DNA of 64,000 nt from Acanthosepion pharaonis (lineage: Eukaryota > Mollusca > Cephalopoda > Sepiida > Sepiidae): the NCBI GenBank assembly GCA_903632075.3, contig CAHIKZ030002633.1, forward strand, positions 1,612,001-1,676,000, read 5' to 3'. Numbering within the stretch: the stretch's first letter is position 1; each line of letters starts with the position of its first letter. Below, piece after piece: positions 31,001-43,900 of the stretch. A model generated the notes under the pieces. That model did no database searches. It worked only from the letters and a program-made list of their open reading frames with translations, and was not told the origin of the DNA. A program made the position numbers and the translations under genes.

Positions 31001-31950
31001 ACATAGCTAATCAGAATTAAGCAATGCAGAATGAAATTCTGTAAATAGTCAAATGTAACTTTTAGAGATTTGAAGAAAACCAGGTGAAAACTTACTGTCA
31101 AGGTTCAATATAAACAGTACACTATTTGGCAACTTTGAAACATTAATAGCTTCATTAGTTTCTAAACTAAGAAAAATTCACATTTCAAGATAATTTTACA
31201 ATTATTACAAACATCAATTATTTTTATAAAATGCAACACATTTAGAGTGGAATTAAAAGAGACAAATAATTTAAACTAAATTTAAAAAAGGATTTCCAAA
31301 GTGGGGATAAACTGATTATATAATTCAGGATATATTAGATAAACACTCAAAGAGGTCTAGCATTTTAGAGTGCTTTGCAAAAGTAAAAAAAAAAATCAGT
31401 AATATCCAAATAATTTAAATGTAGTAAATTTAGCTTATTAAAATCATAATCAGTATATTAAATTTAAAAACCCTTAAATATGATCTTGAACAGTGTACAA
31501 AACTATAAAGATTTAATATACTCCATGTGAAAATATTTTAGTTGTGCCTGAAAACAGATTTTTTAAAACTATGAATTTAGGCTAACTGAAAGGCTAATTA
31601 TCTAATTTTATCAAAATTCTTCCCAAAATATATTCCTAAAATAAACATTAAGAATAAAAATAAGAACTATAAATACATACAATACAAAAGGAAAAATTAA
31701 CTTCCTAAATTCTTGCTATTATAAATATTTAAATGATACAGTATCTTACAAATATACAAGATAAGGATTTTAATACAAAAGGTGTAAACTAAACTTCTTT
31801 AAATAAAAGACATCTTGACAATTACTATTCTCATGCTTGTATTTATTATGCATATTAAGTTTTAAACTAACATTGCCTTACACTATAACATAAAAATACA
31901 AGCATGGAAATAGTTTTTCCAAGTATGATCAAATTGTGACCATAGTCCTT

Positions 31951-31983
<33 letters not shown>

Positions 31984-33833
31984 CAATTCAGATTAAATCT
32001 GTAATAAAAAGCAATGTTGAGCTATAGCCATACAATTGTCAAATTCAATAAAAAAGAAATTAAAAAACAAAAATAAATAAATCCAATTTTACCAAAGTTG
32101 AGAAACTAGATTATGATTAATGACATAACTCTGAATATATATTGGCAAAAAGTGAAGTTTTCATATACAAGTTAAAAAACTTTTTCCTCAGAAATAAGGT
32201 ATACAAATTACCCAACTTGGCTGCCAAACTAAGTTTATATTCTCAAACAAAATTGACAAATCCTGAAAAATCAGATAAGATTAATTAAAGAATGATATTA
32301 ATAACTCAAAACCAAATGACTATGATCCAGAAGTATGAGTATATACATACAAATGCAGCAATACAACATTTTAAAGAGGGAAGAAGGGAGGGAAAGTCAT
32401 TAATACAAATTCTAGCACCAAGATTGAGAACAGAAAACTTAAACTGAACAAGACTTGGAACATTTCAGACATGAATAGTCATAACAATCATGTCACACAA
32501 TTGATGCTGCTGCTGCTGCTGTTGTCAGTAGTTTCATAAAAACCTTTTTTGTCTGCTTATTCACTCATACAAAAAGCTGCCATGGGTTTTTTTTTTTTAA
32601 TGCAAGCCATCAAAAATTCACACACATACATCTCAATTAGTCAGGAATATTGAATATAAAATAGTACACGTGTGCATATATAAAAGAGGTGGAGAGTTAT
32701 ATTAATCTTAAAAGATTTAAGTAAATATTGAGCAAGATTATACATCCCAAGGGATGATCCACAAGAGTAAAATATCAATTAGGTAGGGAGGGTCTCTCAT
32801 TAACTTCAGCTGAGCACAGGGGAAGGTGATTTTTAAGGCAAAAGCACATGCAGAAATGTGGGGGTAGCCAAGGGAAAAAAGTTTCCCAAACTGAAAATAA
32901 AATACCAGTTTTGCTCCTTTTAATGAAATAGGGGAAATAATAAATTCTGTCCAAGACATTAAGGGGGTAAAAAAAAAAAAAAAAAAAAAAAAAATCTTGT
33001 CAGAGACTTATTAAAATACAAAGATATCAATTTATTGCTAGAATCGGCACCCCTGCAAAGCAAATTGAATTGACCCAATTTAGATATTTTTTTCTATAAA
33101 CTCAAAAACAGGAAAAATAAAAAAAGAGAAAAAGGGGAAAAGAGAAAGAGAGAGAAAAAAGAAAAAAATAGGAAGGGAAAAAAAGTATTACATTAGTGAC
33201 GTCGTATAATGGACATACAATAAAAGCGTTCCATCTCCACTATAATGAGCGATACTTACCGAAAATGCTGAGTCACACATTAAGGGCTCCAGAGGTAAAA
33301 TGGCTGCACCCATGGACTGTTAAGACAGAGCAGTGGTAAAGTGAATGACACAACACCCAGAGGTAGGTAAGAAAAGCAAGTACCATAAAGACAAACATTG
33401 GACTGCAGTAGAAGTAGAAATGTTTGCTTTATTAGCAGCAGTTAATAAGAGGGCTCCTTAGCTTCTTGAGATACATTTTTTTTGTCTCATGTAATTTTGT
33501 AAAAGTGATTAGTAATCCTATTTTAAACAGAATATATATAATAATAATAAAAAAATCCATGGAAATTATGTTTATTATAATAAAGTAAACCATACTGATT
33601 CAATTTATTCATGGAAACTTATTTTGAGTAATATATCCATTTTACCTTGTCAACCCCACCCAAATACTTGAGAAACTTAACCAACAATAAAAGAAAACCA
33701 GCATAAATAAAAACAATACCTTAAAATAAACAACAGATCTGAAACTTGAAAATACTAAAATCCTGTAGCAAAACTAAAACTAAGCCAAACTGAACAAAAA
33801 TTTTGCAATAACCTACCAGCAAGAAATATAAAG

Positions 33834-33872
<39 letters not shown>

Positions 33873-34813
33873 CAGTTGAAGTTAATTTAGTTTGAAACAT
33901 TAATTAACAAATATGCTACTGCAATATATTAAGGTCATTTTTGTTTTAATGTAACAAAAGTACATCAATATAAATTGATCAAGAGATGAACATCTGAATA
34001 AATTTGATCATTCAGTAAATGACTACAGTAAAACCTCAAAGTTTAATAAAAATTCTTAGAATAAACTGAAATTTTAGCAATTAAGAAAAAAGGTTCACTA
34101 TTATAAATTTAAGAGAAATATAAAGCCCACAAAATAGGAAAACATCAGTTATTAGAGTTTTATTAGATTTTTTCAATTATTAAGAGCAAAAATATTTTAA
34201 AATAAAAGAATCAATTTCCTTGTTTGATATAAGACTTAAAAATTATTTCCTTGCACCTTATTCACTAATAAACAATTTATGTAGATCAATGAACAATGAG
34301 TACATTTGTAAAAACCAAGCATTGATGAAAGTAACATGCAATAATAGACAGCAAAGAGTTACTATTTGCAAAAAGACTTCATAACTTGATTAAACTGTTC
34401 AATAAAATGAGAAAAATAATGCCAATTTCTTAAAAACTGGAGATCTCTTGGTGAATTAATTAGTATAGAAAAGTGAAAGTTTTTGTAGAAATGAAATTCC
34501 TTAATATAAAACGAGCCAACATAAGCAAATGATGTTCATTGTTATAGCCTATATTCTTTACCAAATTCATTGTGCCTTTTTTAGACCGAAACAAATCAAC
34601 GAGAGGCAAGCTATATAAAATAGAAAAAATGGTTATGAAATTTTAAAGCAGTAAACTCAGAAATAAATGATTGCTATTTCTTTTCAATGTAATTAAACTC
34701 GTAAACCTGTGAAAATTATATGAACTAAATTCTGAAAACATTAACTAGAAAGATGAGTATGTAAAAAAACAATTCATAACAAAAACAGATTTAAGTTTCT
34801 CACCCACATTCAG

Positions 34814-34849
<36 letters not shown>

Positions 34850-35222
34850 GCTCAAAAATTAGAAATATGATAGTATCAAACCATCTCAATCATTACCAAA
34901 AATGCTATAATCCTACAGAAAGAATGCTTAACTGGCTTACTAGATAAAAGATGAGCAGTCATTTTTAAAGCATTTAAAAGTGGGAGAAAAAAAACAATAA
35001 AAACCTATCAAAAATGTACATATGACACAATGCTTTGAATTAATCATTAGTAGATTTACAAATTTCTCCATGAAATTTCTGTATGCTCATCAATTGCAAT
35101 TTTAAGAACATAAACAAGTAGAAGTGGCACACCAGAAACTCATGAATAAAAACATTGAATGAAATGCTTCAATCATTTGGGAATATTTTCAAATTAATCA
35201 TTTAAGAATTTTTGTAATAAAG

Positions 35223-35256
<34 letters not shown>

Positions 35257-37859
35257 TGAAACACTTACACATGCCTAATGGGGAAAGAAAAATAACTTGG
35301 TATGCTACCAAACCAGTAACAACACCATGCAGTATTTTTAAAGGTATAGTCAGATATAACCATTCTGAATTATCTCGATTAATTTCTGTAACATTATGAA
35401 TCTTAATTGTTTGCATGCCCAGTAAAGCAGTTTCTAATTTGAAGTAATCATCTCAGTTTGACATTGTCAAATTTTTTTTTTTTTCTTTTTTGATTTGAAT
35501 AAATTTTGATCAAGCAATACTAAGTATAGTTTTGCAGCATATAGTCATTTAATTGAAGTTTCAACTTTTTTCCATTTTGATATCCACAATTTCAAATTTT
35601 ATGGACTAATATTTTCCAGTCCCAGATTATAAAAAAGTAAATAAAAAGAAATTTGTACGGCTAAAATGTAACATGATAAAGAAAAAATATTCATTTTAGA
35701 AAGCATGTTACTTTATGCTGCATTTTTCTAGGTTTAATAACGATAAAATAATTTATTTCAGTAAATATTAGAATTTGTTTTAATTTATCAAACATCCCTT
35801 TTTGAAAATTTTAAAGAAAATCTTTCAGCAAATTGAAAACTCAAACTTATCCAAAATACTATGAACTAACAAAACTACTGGTTGATTTTAACATTCTGAC
35901 CAAATAGAATAGTCAATTAGATTGAATTCCTCTTGAAATTTAAAAAAATTTAAACAATTTAGAAACAAATAAGACAAAGTTGCACATTAATTGCATACAG
36001 AACTTTTGATACAAAAATGTGTAAAATGAACATGGTATAATACACATAATCCCAAAACTCCCATCCTTCGTAAGGAAATCATCTTCAATATGTGAAGAGA
36101 CTGTAATAAGCTCCAAGTTTTGCATAATCATCAAGTGTTTTTCTTTTTACTAATAGCTATTCATTGAATAAAGTCAAATCAATCAACAAAAAAAAAAATA
36201 AATATCTAAAGCATTGATATAGCAACAAAAATTTCATTCAGAAATACAATTATTCTAACATTGCAATTTAAAATGGAAAAAATGTATTTTAATAATCCAA
36301 TACACAAACCTTTGCAGAATTGATAAAACTCAAGAAAAAAAAAAAAAAAAAACCCGATACAACCCTCCCCACCTGTGATTCATAAAAATTTCCAATGTCT
36401 TACCAACACTATCTCTTCACTTCATATATAAAACCAGTTCCAAAAAACTAATAGTAAAATAAAAACTTTATATTCTGAAAACAAATCATAAAACAATAAG
36501 CACAGAAGAACAAGAGAAGAGTATTAATTAAAAAAAAAAAAAAAAAAAAAAAAGTTTCAGGGTTGTCATTTAAAAAACAAAACTGAAAAGAAAATATCTT
36601 AAAACCAATCTGAAAGCAGAATTTATGTAGAATTCAATAGACTTATAGAAAACTGCTGGAGATGAATACAAAAAGAAAACCAATATTTATGAAATCAGTT
36701 ACGGTTTACTACCATGCTTTAAAAAAAAAAAAAAAAAAAAAAACTAAAATGTATAATTCAAGATACTAAACTTTTTTTTTGAAATATACAAAGTGTGAAT
36801 GTTCTTACACATGATTAAGTGTGTGCACACACACACACACACACACATACATACATACACTCACACATTCTGCTGTCAATTCAAACTGAAAATAAATTTT
36901 TCTTTTAAAATCATGGAGAGATTAAAGTATGAAAATTATCAAAAAAATAAACTGGCACTTACAAAAATGCATTTGTGACAAATGTTTTATTAACAGTTTA
37001 CTTCTATTTGTTGTGTGCTTTGACAAATACAACAATCTGGCACCTAAATGAACAAATTTGGAAAGGATGCAGTACAGTTTGGCCGATTCTAGCAATAAAT
37101 GAAAAATCCTCAGCTAGAAAGCAAACAAAATGAAATAAAATGAATACAAGCTAGTTTATTTCTCCCGTTTAATAAGATTAGATCATAATGAATGTTAAAA
37201 AGTTGTTGTTGGGGGGGAGGGGAGAGGAAAAGGGGGATTGAAAATATTTTCCCAGTAAATATTGTTTGTGAAATAAAAACTTCTCTGCTTGTCATTAAAA
37301 GAGGTCATTACTTGTAAAATTAACACTCACTGAGTGTTTAAAATGAATTTGTACCTACAGAAATAGGTCAAAGCCACACCAGAGTATGACTCAAACAAAT
37401 GCACAAACACAAAAACTCAAATTTAAGTTAAAAACTGATCTCTATATAAAAAAAAAAAATTTTTTTAATATAAACAGCAAATCAAACAAAAATAATGGTG
37501 ATTGACAAAAAGAAAATGGTAATTAAAAGATATTTGCTAAATTCATAGAATATTTAAAGATCTTGTATACAGCCACCATAAACAAATAAAATGAAAATAA
37601 ATAACAGAAAATAGGTCTAAAAAGAGTGAACTGAGAAATGTTTAACTTGTCCATAACTAAAAGTTGCCATAAGAACAAGACATCCATCAAACTACTGAAA
37701 GCAAAAATTCATGCACAGAAAACTAATATTTATTCTAAGTAGGACAAACATCATATTTTTGGCTTAGGGAAATGAGTATTGTTTTGTAGTATATGAGAAA
37801 AATAGCACAAAAAAAAAAAAAAAAAATATATATATAAAATAATTTGCCATGAGAAAAAG

Positions 37860-37915
<56 letters not shown>

Positions 37916-40900
37916 ATAAATATACACTACCATACATTTTTTATAATAATTCAGGAATAATATACACATTACCCAATACTTATTTTCTAAGACATTTCAA
38001 ACTATGAAGATAGCTATTAAACTTTCTACTATACACTTTCCACTGTATTTGGTAGGAAGTATCTTTGTGCAACATAATCACTTAAAGTTGAAAGTTTTGT
38101 ACATTTTATAAATAAATAAATAAATAAATAAATAAAAAAGGGACACACTAAATTGTATGTTGTGAACACCTTATTTAAAATTTAGAAAAATCTAAACAAG
38201 AAAACAAGTCATAAGCATCAATTTTTTTTTTTTCTCCCCAGAAAATATCAATTACTCCCTCCCACTGCCAACATAATACATTATGCATATTTGAAATAAT
38301 GCTTCTATTTTTGCAGCCAGGATTAAAATCCAAATATATTAATCTGATATAAAGGAAAGCTGCAAATATGTCCTTATACCTTCATTATTTTTTTTTAAGT
38401 GAAGGAGATAGAGAAAAGTAAGGAAAAGCATTAGGAAAGGAAAAAGAATGTTTGAAGATTTTACTGTGGCAATGTCAGTAATCATCAAGCCTAGTAAATG
38501 ACAAAGCCAAGCTCATTCAGGATAACAGAAGAACCATTATTAGAGCAAATTTGAAACAGGGGGAAAAATAAAATAAAAACTGAAGACAAATCAACCATTA
38601 TACTCACACTTCCTGTCCAGCTGTCATCATTCCAGTCTTCTGAAGACAGAGTATCATTCCAAGCTGCAACAGAAAAAAAAAAAAAAAATATGTAAAATAT
38701 TTAGACTAATAAAATTAAAGGATATGTCTGAATGTTGAATATTGCATATGGCAAAGTGGGATGTGGGGGATCAATACAAATTCAAAATATAGTTACATCA
38801 AATCAAGTTCTGGATCAAACACAATTTCAAGTATTCAGTGACCACAAAATATTACTGAATAAAATCATGAAATACCCAATTACCATGTTTTATTACTGAA
38901 TTTTGTTTTAAAAAAAAGTTATAAAATAAATAAACAAGATCCTTTGAATGCAAGCATGTATACCTGTTTTATAGCAGCTTTTTAGCTGCTTTCTTAGCCA
39001 TATGCAAGTTGCCTTCTACCTAATCATCATTTGAGAACAGATGAAAGTTTGAGGATGCCAGATCAATACTGCAGAGTGGATGAGGCAATTGACTGCTTGT
39101 TTGATATTTCAACTATTGAAAAGACATACATTGTCATGTTGCAAAAGCACATCCTTCATTTTCAGATGTGGCCTAGCTTGAAGATTTGCTCCAAGTTTTA
39201 ACAATGTGCTTACATCATGCTCCTTTCTGAGTGAGGCTATGCTTTACCATGTCACTGATCTTTTGCCTTCCAATTCATGATGGTGAACCCAGTTTCATCT
39301 CCTGTAATTATCTTGTTCAAGAAGGTGCTATTCTTATTGTGCAGCTCCAGCATTCTGAAACCCACTTTACACAAACCTTTGAGTATCAAAGATTCCACTC
39401 AACTACAGGCATTATCACAACTTTTATAGTTCTGCAATAATTCTTCTGTGTGCTGTAATGAAGGTATCAGTCTGCTTATTCTTATTCATAACAGTAGCTG
39501 GCCTGCCACTAAGGTCTTTTTTTCTAGGAATGCTAGTAACTACTTATCCATCTCTTTAATATATTTATATCAAATGTAACCTTTCAATAAACAGTCAATA
39601 ACCTTATGTGAAGGTTTTCAACTCTTCCTCCTTCCAAAAATAGAAATTCTATGACAGCTCATTATTTTCAACCTGTGTCTAGGTGTAATCATTTTGAAAG
39701 GATTATGGATAGAAAAAAAGGAGAAATCATCCCATTCCAGGACACCCTTTTAATACTTTTTTTTTTTTTTTTTTTTATTTATTCACTCAATACAAGACCA
39801 ACTCAAGATAGATTGCTAAAAGTTTTTGTAAAGGCATATATGGAGGGAGCAAGAGGTGCATATTATGAGAATATGTAGGATAGATAACAGTTGACCTTAA
39901 ACCTTAAGGTTAAGATTGCTGTGATTGAAGAAGGATCCTTTTGGGATTCTGTTCCACAATCTGGGGAAGAAGCTGAAAGGGAACCACCACCTTACCAATG
40001 GAATATGAAGGGAATAAGGAAGATTGTACATGGCATGGTGAGTTCAAGCTGTGAAGCGTAGTAAGAGACTAGAGACATTTAGTTGGTGGGAAAGAGGTTG
40101 TAGGGTGGAGAAAAAAAAAAATCATCACTCACAAGGCTGCACAAATGCTTTTGAAATTTACCAAGAATGGAAAGTGAAGATTGGGCATCTCCAGCCCAGA
40201 TGTAGCAGCAATACCATGTTTTATCTAATTTGATTCTTGTAAAAGAGAGCATGGCAAGAGTAGTAAGGCACTTTTTGGAATGTTACAAGAAAGCAACCTT
40301 TTTTCCAGCACTGTTAGTGATGAATTGTATAGACAAGTGTCATTTGAGGTCTGGAATGAACTGGAGTCCCAACAGATGTTCTGGGCAAGGAGCCTCATTG
40401 AGAGTACAACTGAAAACTCAGGATCTGCTGTGATAATGAAACAGTACTAGCTTGGTTTTGGATGCATTGAATGTTACAAGCCAGTTCCAAGGTCAAAAGA
40501 AATCAGCTATCAGGCTCTGTTCATTTAAATTTTGGAAGTGCACCCATAAACCATGGTATTGCCTGCATATATATTTACTGATCCAAGAATCTTCTTCAGC
40601 AGATCATTAATATAAAGCAAAAGAGGATAGGACAGAGGATCTCATGAGCTCCAGAGGACTGGCAATTAACAATCTTCAGAGACCTACGCAATAGGAAGGA
40701 CTTGATAACTAAGGACTCTTTCAGAAATGTTATAGCTGAAGAATTTGTGTAGCAGCCCTCAATGTCACACCTTGTCAAAAACCTTTGAAATATCCAAGGC
40801 AACAATTGCTATATAAAAAAAAAAAAAAAAAAAAAAAATCAAGCACTTCCGATTCTATACATAATGACAGTCAAGACATCAGCAGTGGACCTGGAGGAGC

Positions 40901-43900
40901 AAAATCCATTTGTCATTTAGGAACCCGTGTCTGTTGAGGTGGTTGACAACCATATTAATGAGAACTGCATAACTGAATAACTTTCTTTTAGAGATATGCA
41001 TAGATTTCTTTTAACTAGTGCTTACCTTTGTAATTTATAAAAACACTAGGTCTTAAAAGAAAGCAAGGAGGTGTAATCTGCAAGGAAAGTAAAATTATAC
41101 TCACTCGAGCTCTCTTTCTCAGCGTTTTCAGCAGTTTCATTGGTCCATGTATCGATTTGTGGACCTTTGTCAAACCTCTGATTGCGAAAACTTCTGAAAG
41201 CAAATTTACAATTATCAATACAAAAAATAAATTAAAAGAAAAAGAAAAAAAGACAAAACTAATTTATATTCCAGACATTGATTTCATTTATTTATAGGCC
41301 ATTTAAAATGTTAACATTTAATAAGTCTTTTCAGTTAACATATATTAAATCAATTAGTTTGATTTTAGTGACATAAATCAGTGTTTCCCAAAGTGTGCAG
41401 TACCCCTCCCCATCGGAGGGGGTGACACAAAGGGGGTGTTGGGGACGACAGAGTCTTATTAAGAGCATATAAATAATAAAAATATTGATACTTTTTAATT
41501 TTTTTTTTTTTTTACAAGATCTGAAAGAAAAAATATGTCAGTTACTGAGGTAGAACTCTTATGCAATTTATAGATAATAAAAGTGACATTAGAATTAAAA
41601 ACAAATGCATAGTTCTGTTACGTAGCCAAAAGTCATAACCAAAAGTGAACATTTGCATGATGCCAATACACAACACGTATAGCAGACTCAGAGGGAACCT
41701 GCATTTAACACACGTAGCTGCCACCTTGGCACCCAGCCAGATCAGTCTCAGAGTAAGTAAACAACTAGGCTACATGGTCCAAAGCTCGCCTCAGGATTGT
41801 AAACACTGTACTTTAATTTCAATCTTACAATGTTCAGAAGTTTTTAAATATTTTAAACATATTAAAGATGTAAAAGAATGGGAGTCTTAAGATTTGGTAT
41901 ACACCTTGGTCTGTATTTCCTAAACAAAGCTATTTACTTATAATCTGACTTAAATGGCTTCAACCCTTCCGGAAACTCATCAGATTAACTAAAAAAAAAA
42001 AAAAAAAAAAAAACAACTTTGGTTGGGTGAACGCACCATGCTTGTTTGGCTCGGTCTGGATCCTCGTTATGTAGCGTCCTCTCGCAGTAAATGTTGAAAG
42101 TTTATGTCACTCCAGCCAATTTTATTTTGCAATTGTCAGAGCATGATATTAGGGGTTAGATTAGATTAGTTTAGATTACCAGTTAGGTTACATTTAGTTA
42201 GCTTTTGTTTGATCTTGTTGATACAGGCAATCATTGAGGCGCGGACAGGGTGGTGTAGCAGTATTGCATGACTGAGCTTTTTTCTTATTTTCAGATTTAG
42301 AACACCATTTCTGGATTAAAGTATTTCTTCCTGATATATTTTGGTGTTTTGTAGTTATCTGCTGTTTGTTTTCATGGAAAACATTTTTCATACAGTGGAG
42401 GGTCATAAAACAAAAATAAGTAAGAAAAACAAACATCAGATTCACTCCAAACACATGAAAATCTATCGAAAAAAAACATTTTGTTTAAAAATGGAGCCCT
42501 TGCATAAAACAAATATTTACTTGGAAGTCTATTAATGTAAGAACACCTAAAGTTTAAAAGTGTTTCTGACTTTTAGTACGCACCTTACTCTGCTAAGGTC
42601 ATGATTTTGAAATTTCAATCTTGCTGCCATAAGGATGTGGTGAAGTATATATGTATTGCTCATAATTTCTTATTTCTGTATCCCAGACTTTTCTACAGGA
42701 AACTAGTGTGAAAAACAGACATGGAACATTTCCACCCCCACCTTAACACTGGCTTCCCGGGCAAGACTCCCCACACACAACCCTAAGCCAGCCTGCCAGT
42801 GTCACTGCTGTTTACACTACACGTGTTCATAATATTTCATGAACACACACACACACACAATACACACACAAGCTTTTTTAAAAACTACTTCTTGCTTGAA
42901 AAGTGTCATTGTTGGTTGAAAAGGTGTAGTCATTGCCCAAAAAACCCTATATAGTTCATAAATGTTTTTTTTTTTGCTTTTTTTTTTTACAGAATAAAGA
43001 ATGTCAACACCACATCAAGCAAAAAAGTGTAGGCAGTATAGTGTAGAATAACTGAAATATGGATTTGTAGACGCACCACACAGACAACAGCAACCTATGT
43101 GTCTACTGTGTGAGAAAGTATTTTCAAATGAAGCCATGAAACCTTCCAGACTCTTGGAATATTTGATATAGCATATTTTCATTCATTCTGAGAAAATTTT
43201 CTGAAAATATGTTTGCTAGCACTTCACAACAATCCATTGACAGTTTGCATGCTTCATACATTTCTTTGCTGATTGCTAGATCTGGTAAGCCTCATATGAT
43301 TGGGGAGGAACTTATTCTGCCTGCAATAAGAGAGGTTCTGCACACAGTTGTACATAAATCACCTGACCAAATTATAAAAGTTATCCCTCTCAGTGATAAC
43401 TGTTCAAAGAAGAGTAGATGAAAAGTTGGTTCAAAAGATGTTATTTACAAGATAACTTAAAACAGACATTAAAGAGGTATCAGTATTTAATGTTGAGAAA
43501 TTTTTCAGAGAAAAACATTCCACTTTCTAACATGCTTGCTTGTGCAACAGATGGAGCACCATCGACAATAGGTTGCTGTCGTGGCTTCATCAGTTTCTTG
43601 AAAAAAAAAAAAAAAAAAAAAAAACCTGTACCCAGTGTGTTTACGATGCAGTATAATCCACAGGCAACATCTGGTAAAAAAAAAAAAAAAAAAAACTAAA
43701 TGAAATCAATGAATACTGTTATCACAGCGGTAAATAAAATCGAGACAGTTTCTCAAATTCCAGACTGTTTGGACAGCTTTGCATTGATAATGATGAAGAG
43801 CTTGAACATTTATTGCTGCACACAGAAGTTAGATGGCTGTCAAAGGGAAACTTCCTGAAATGTTTCTATTCACTGTTTGATACAGTAGTAAAATTTTTTT

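Larger units (their letters stand above)
25751..33259 (-). other. Intron 8 (7.5 kb)
   Basis: AT-rich with many A tracts (for example near 26900, 27480, 28000, 29050, 29274, 29626 and 32968), (TA)n at 27170-27210 and 31954-31982, and a CTG run at 32505-32522. One piggyBac-type MITE at 26187-26356. No other coding relic was recognised. Confidence 0.75.
38664..41104 (-). other. Intron 6 with mariner and LINE relics
   Basis: 2441 nt; nearly all is occupied by two decayed minus-strand elements listed separately. The last 150 nt before exon 6 and about 290 nt after exon 7 are plain. Confidence 0.75.

Noticed and set aside
32505..32522. CTG repeat as an expansion locus
   Set aside because: Only about six units in an intron; nothing in the sequence suggests instability or function.
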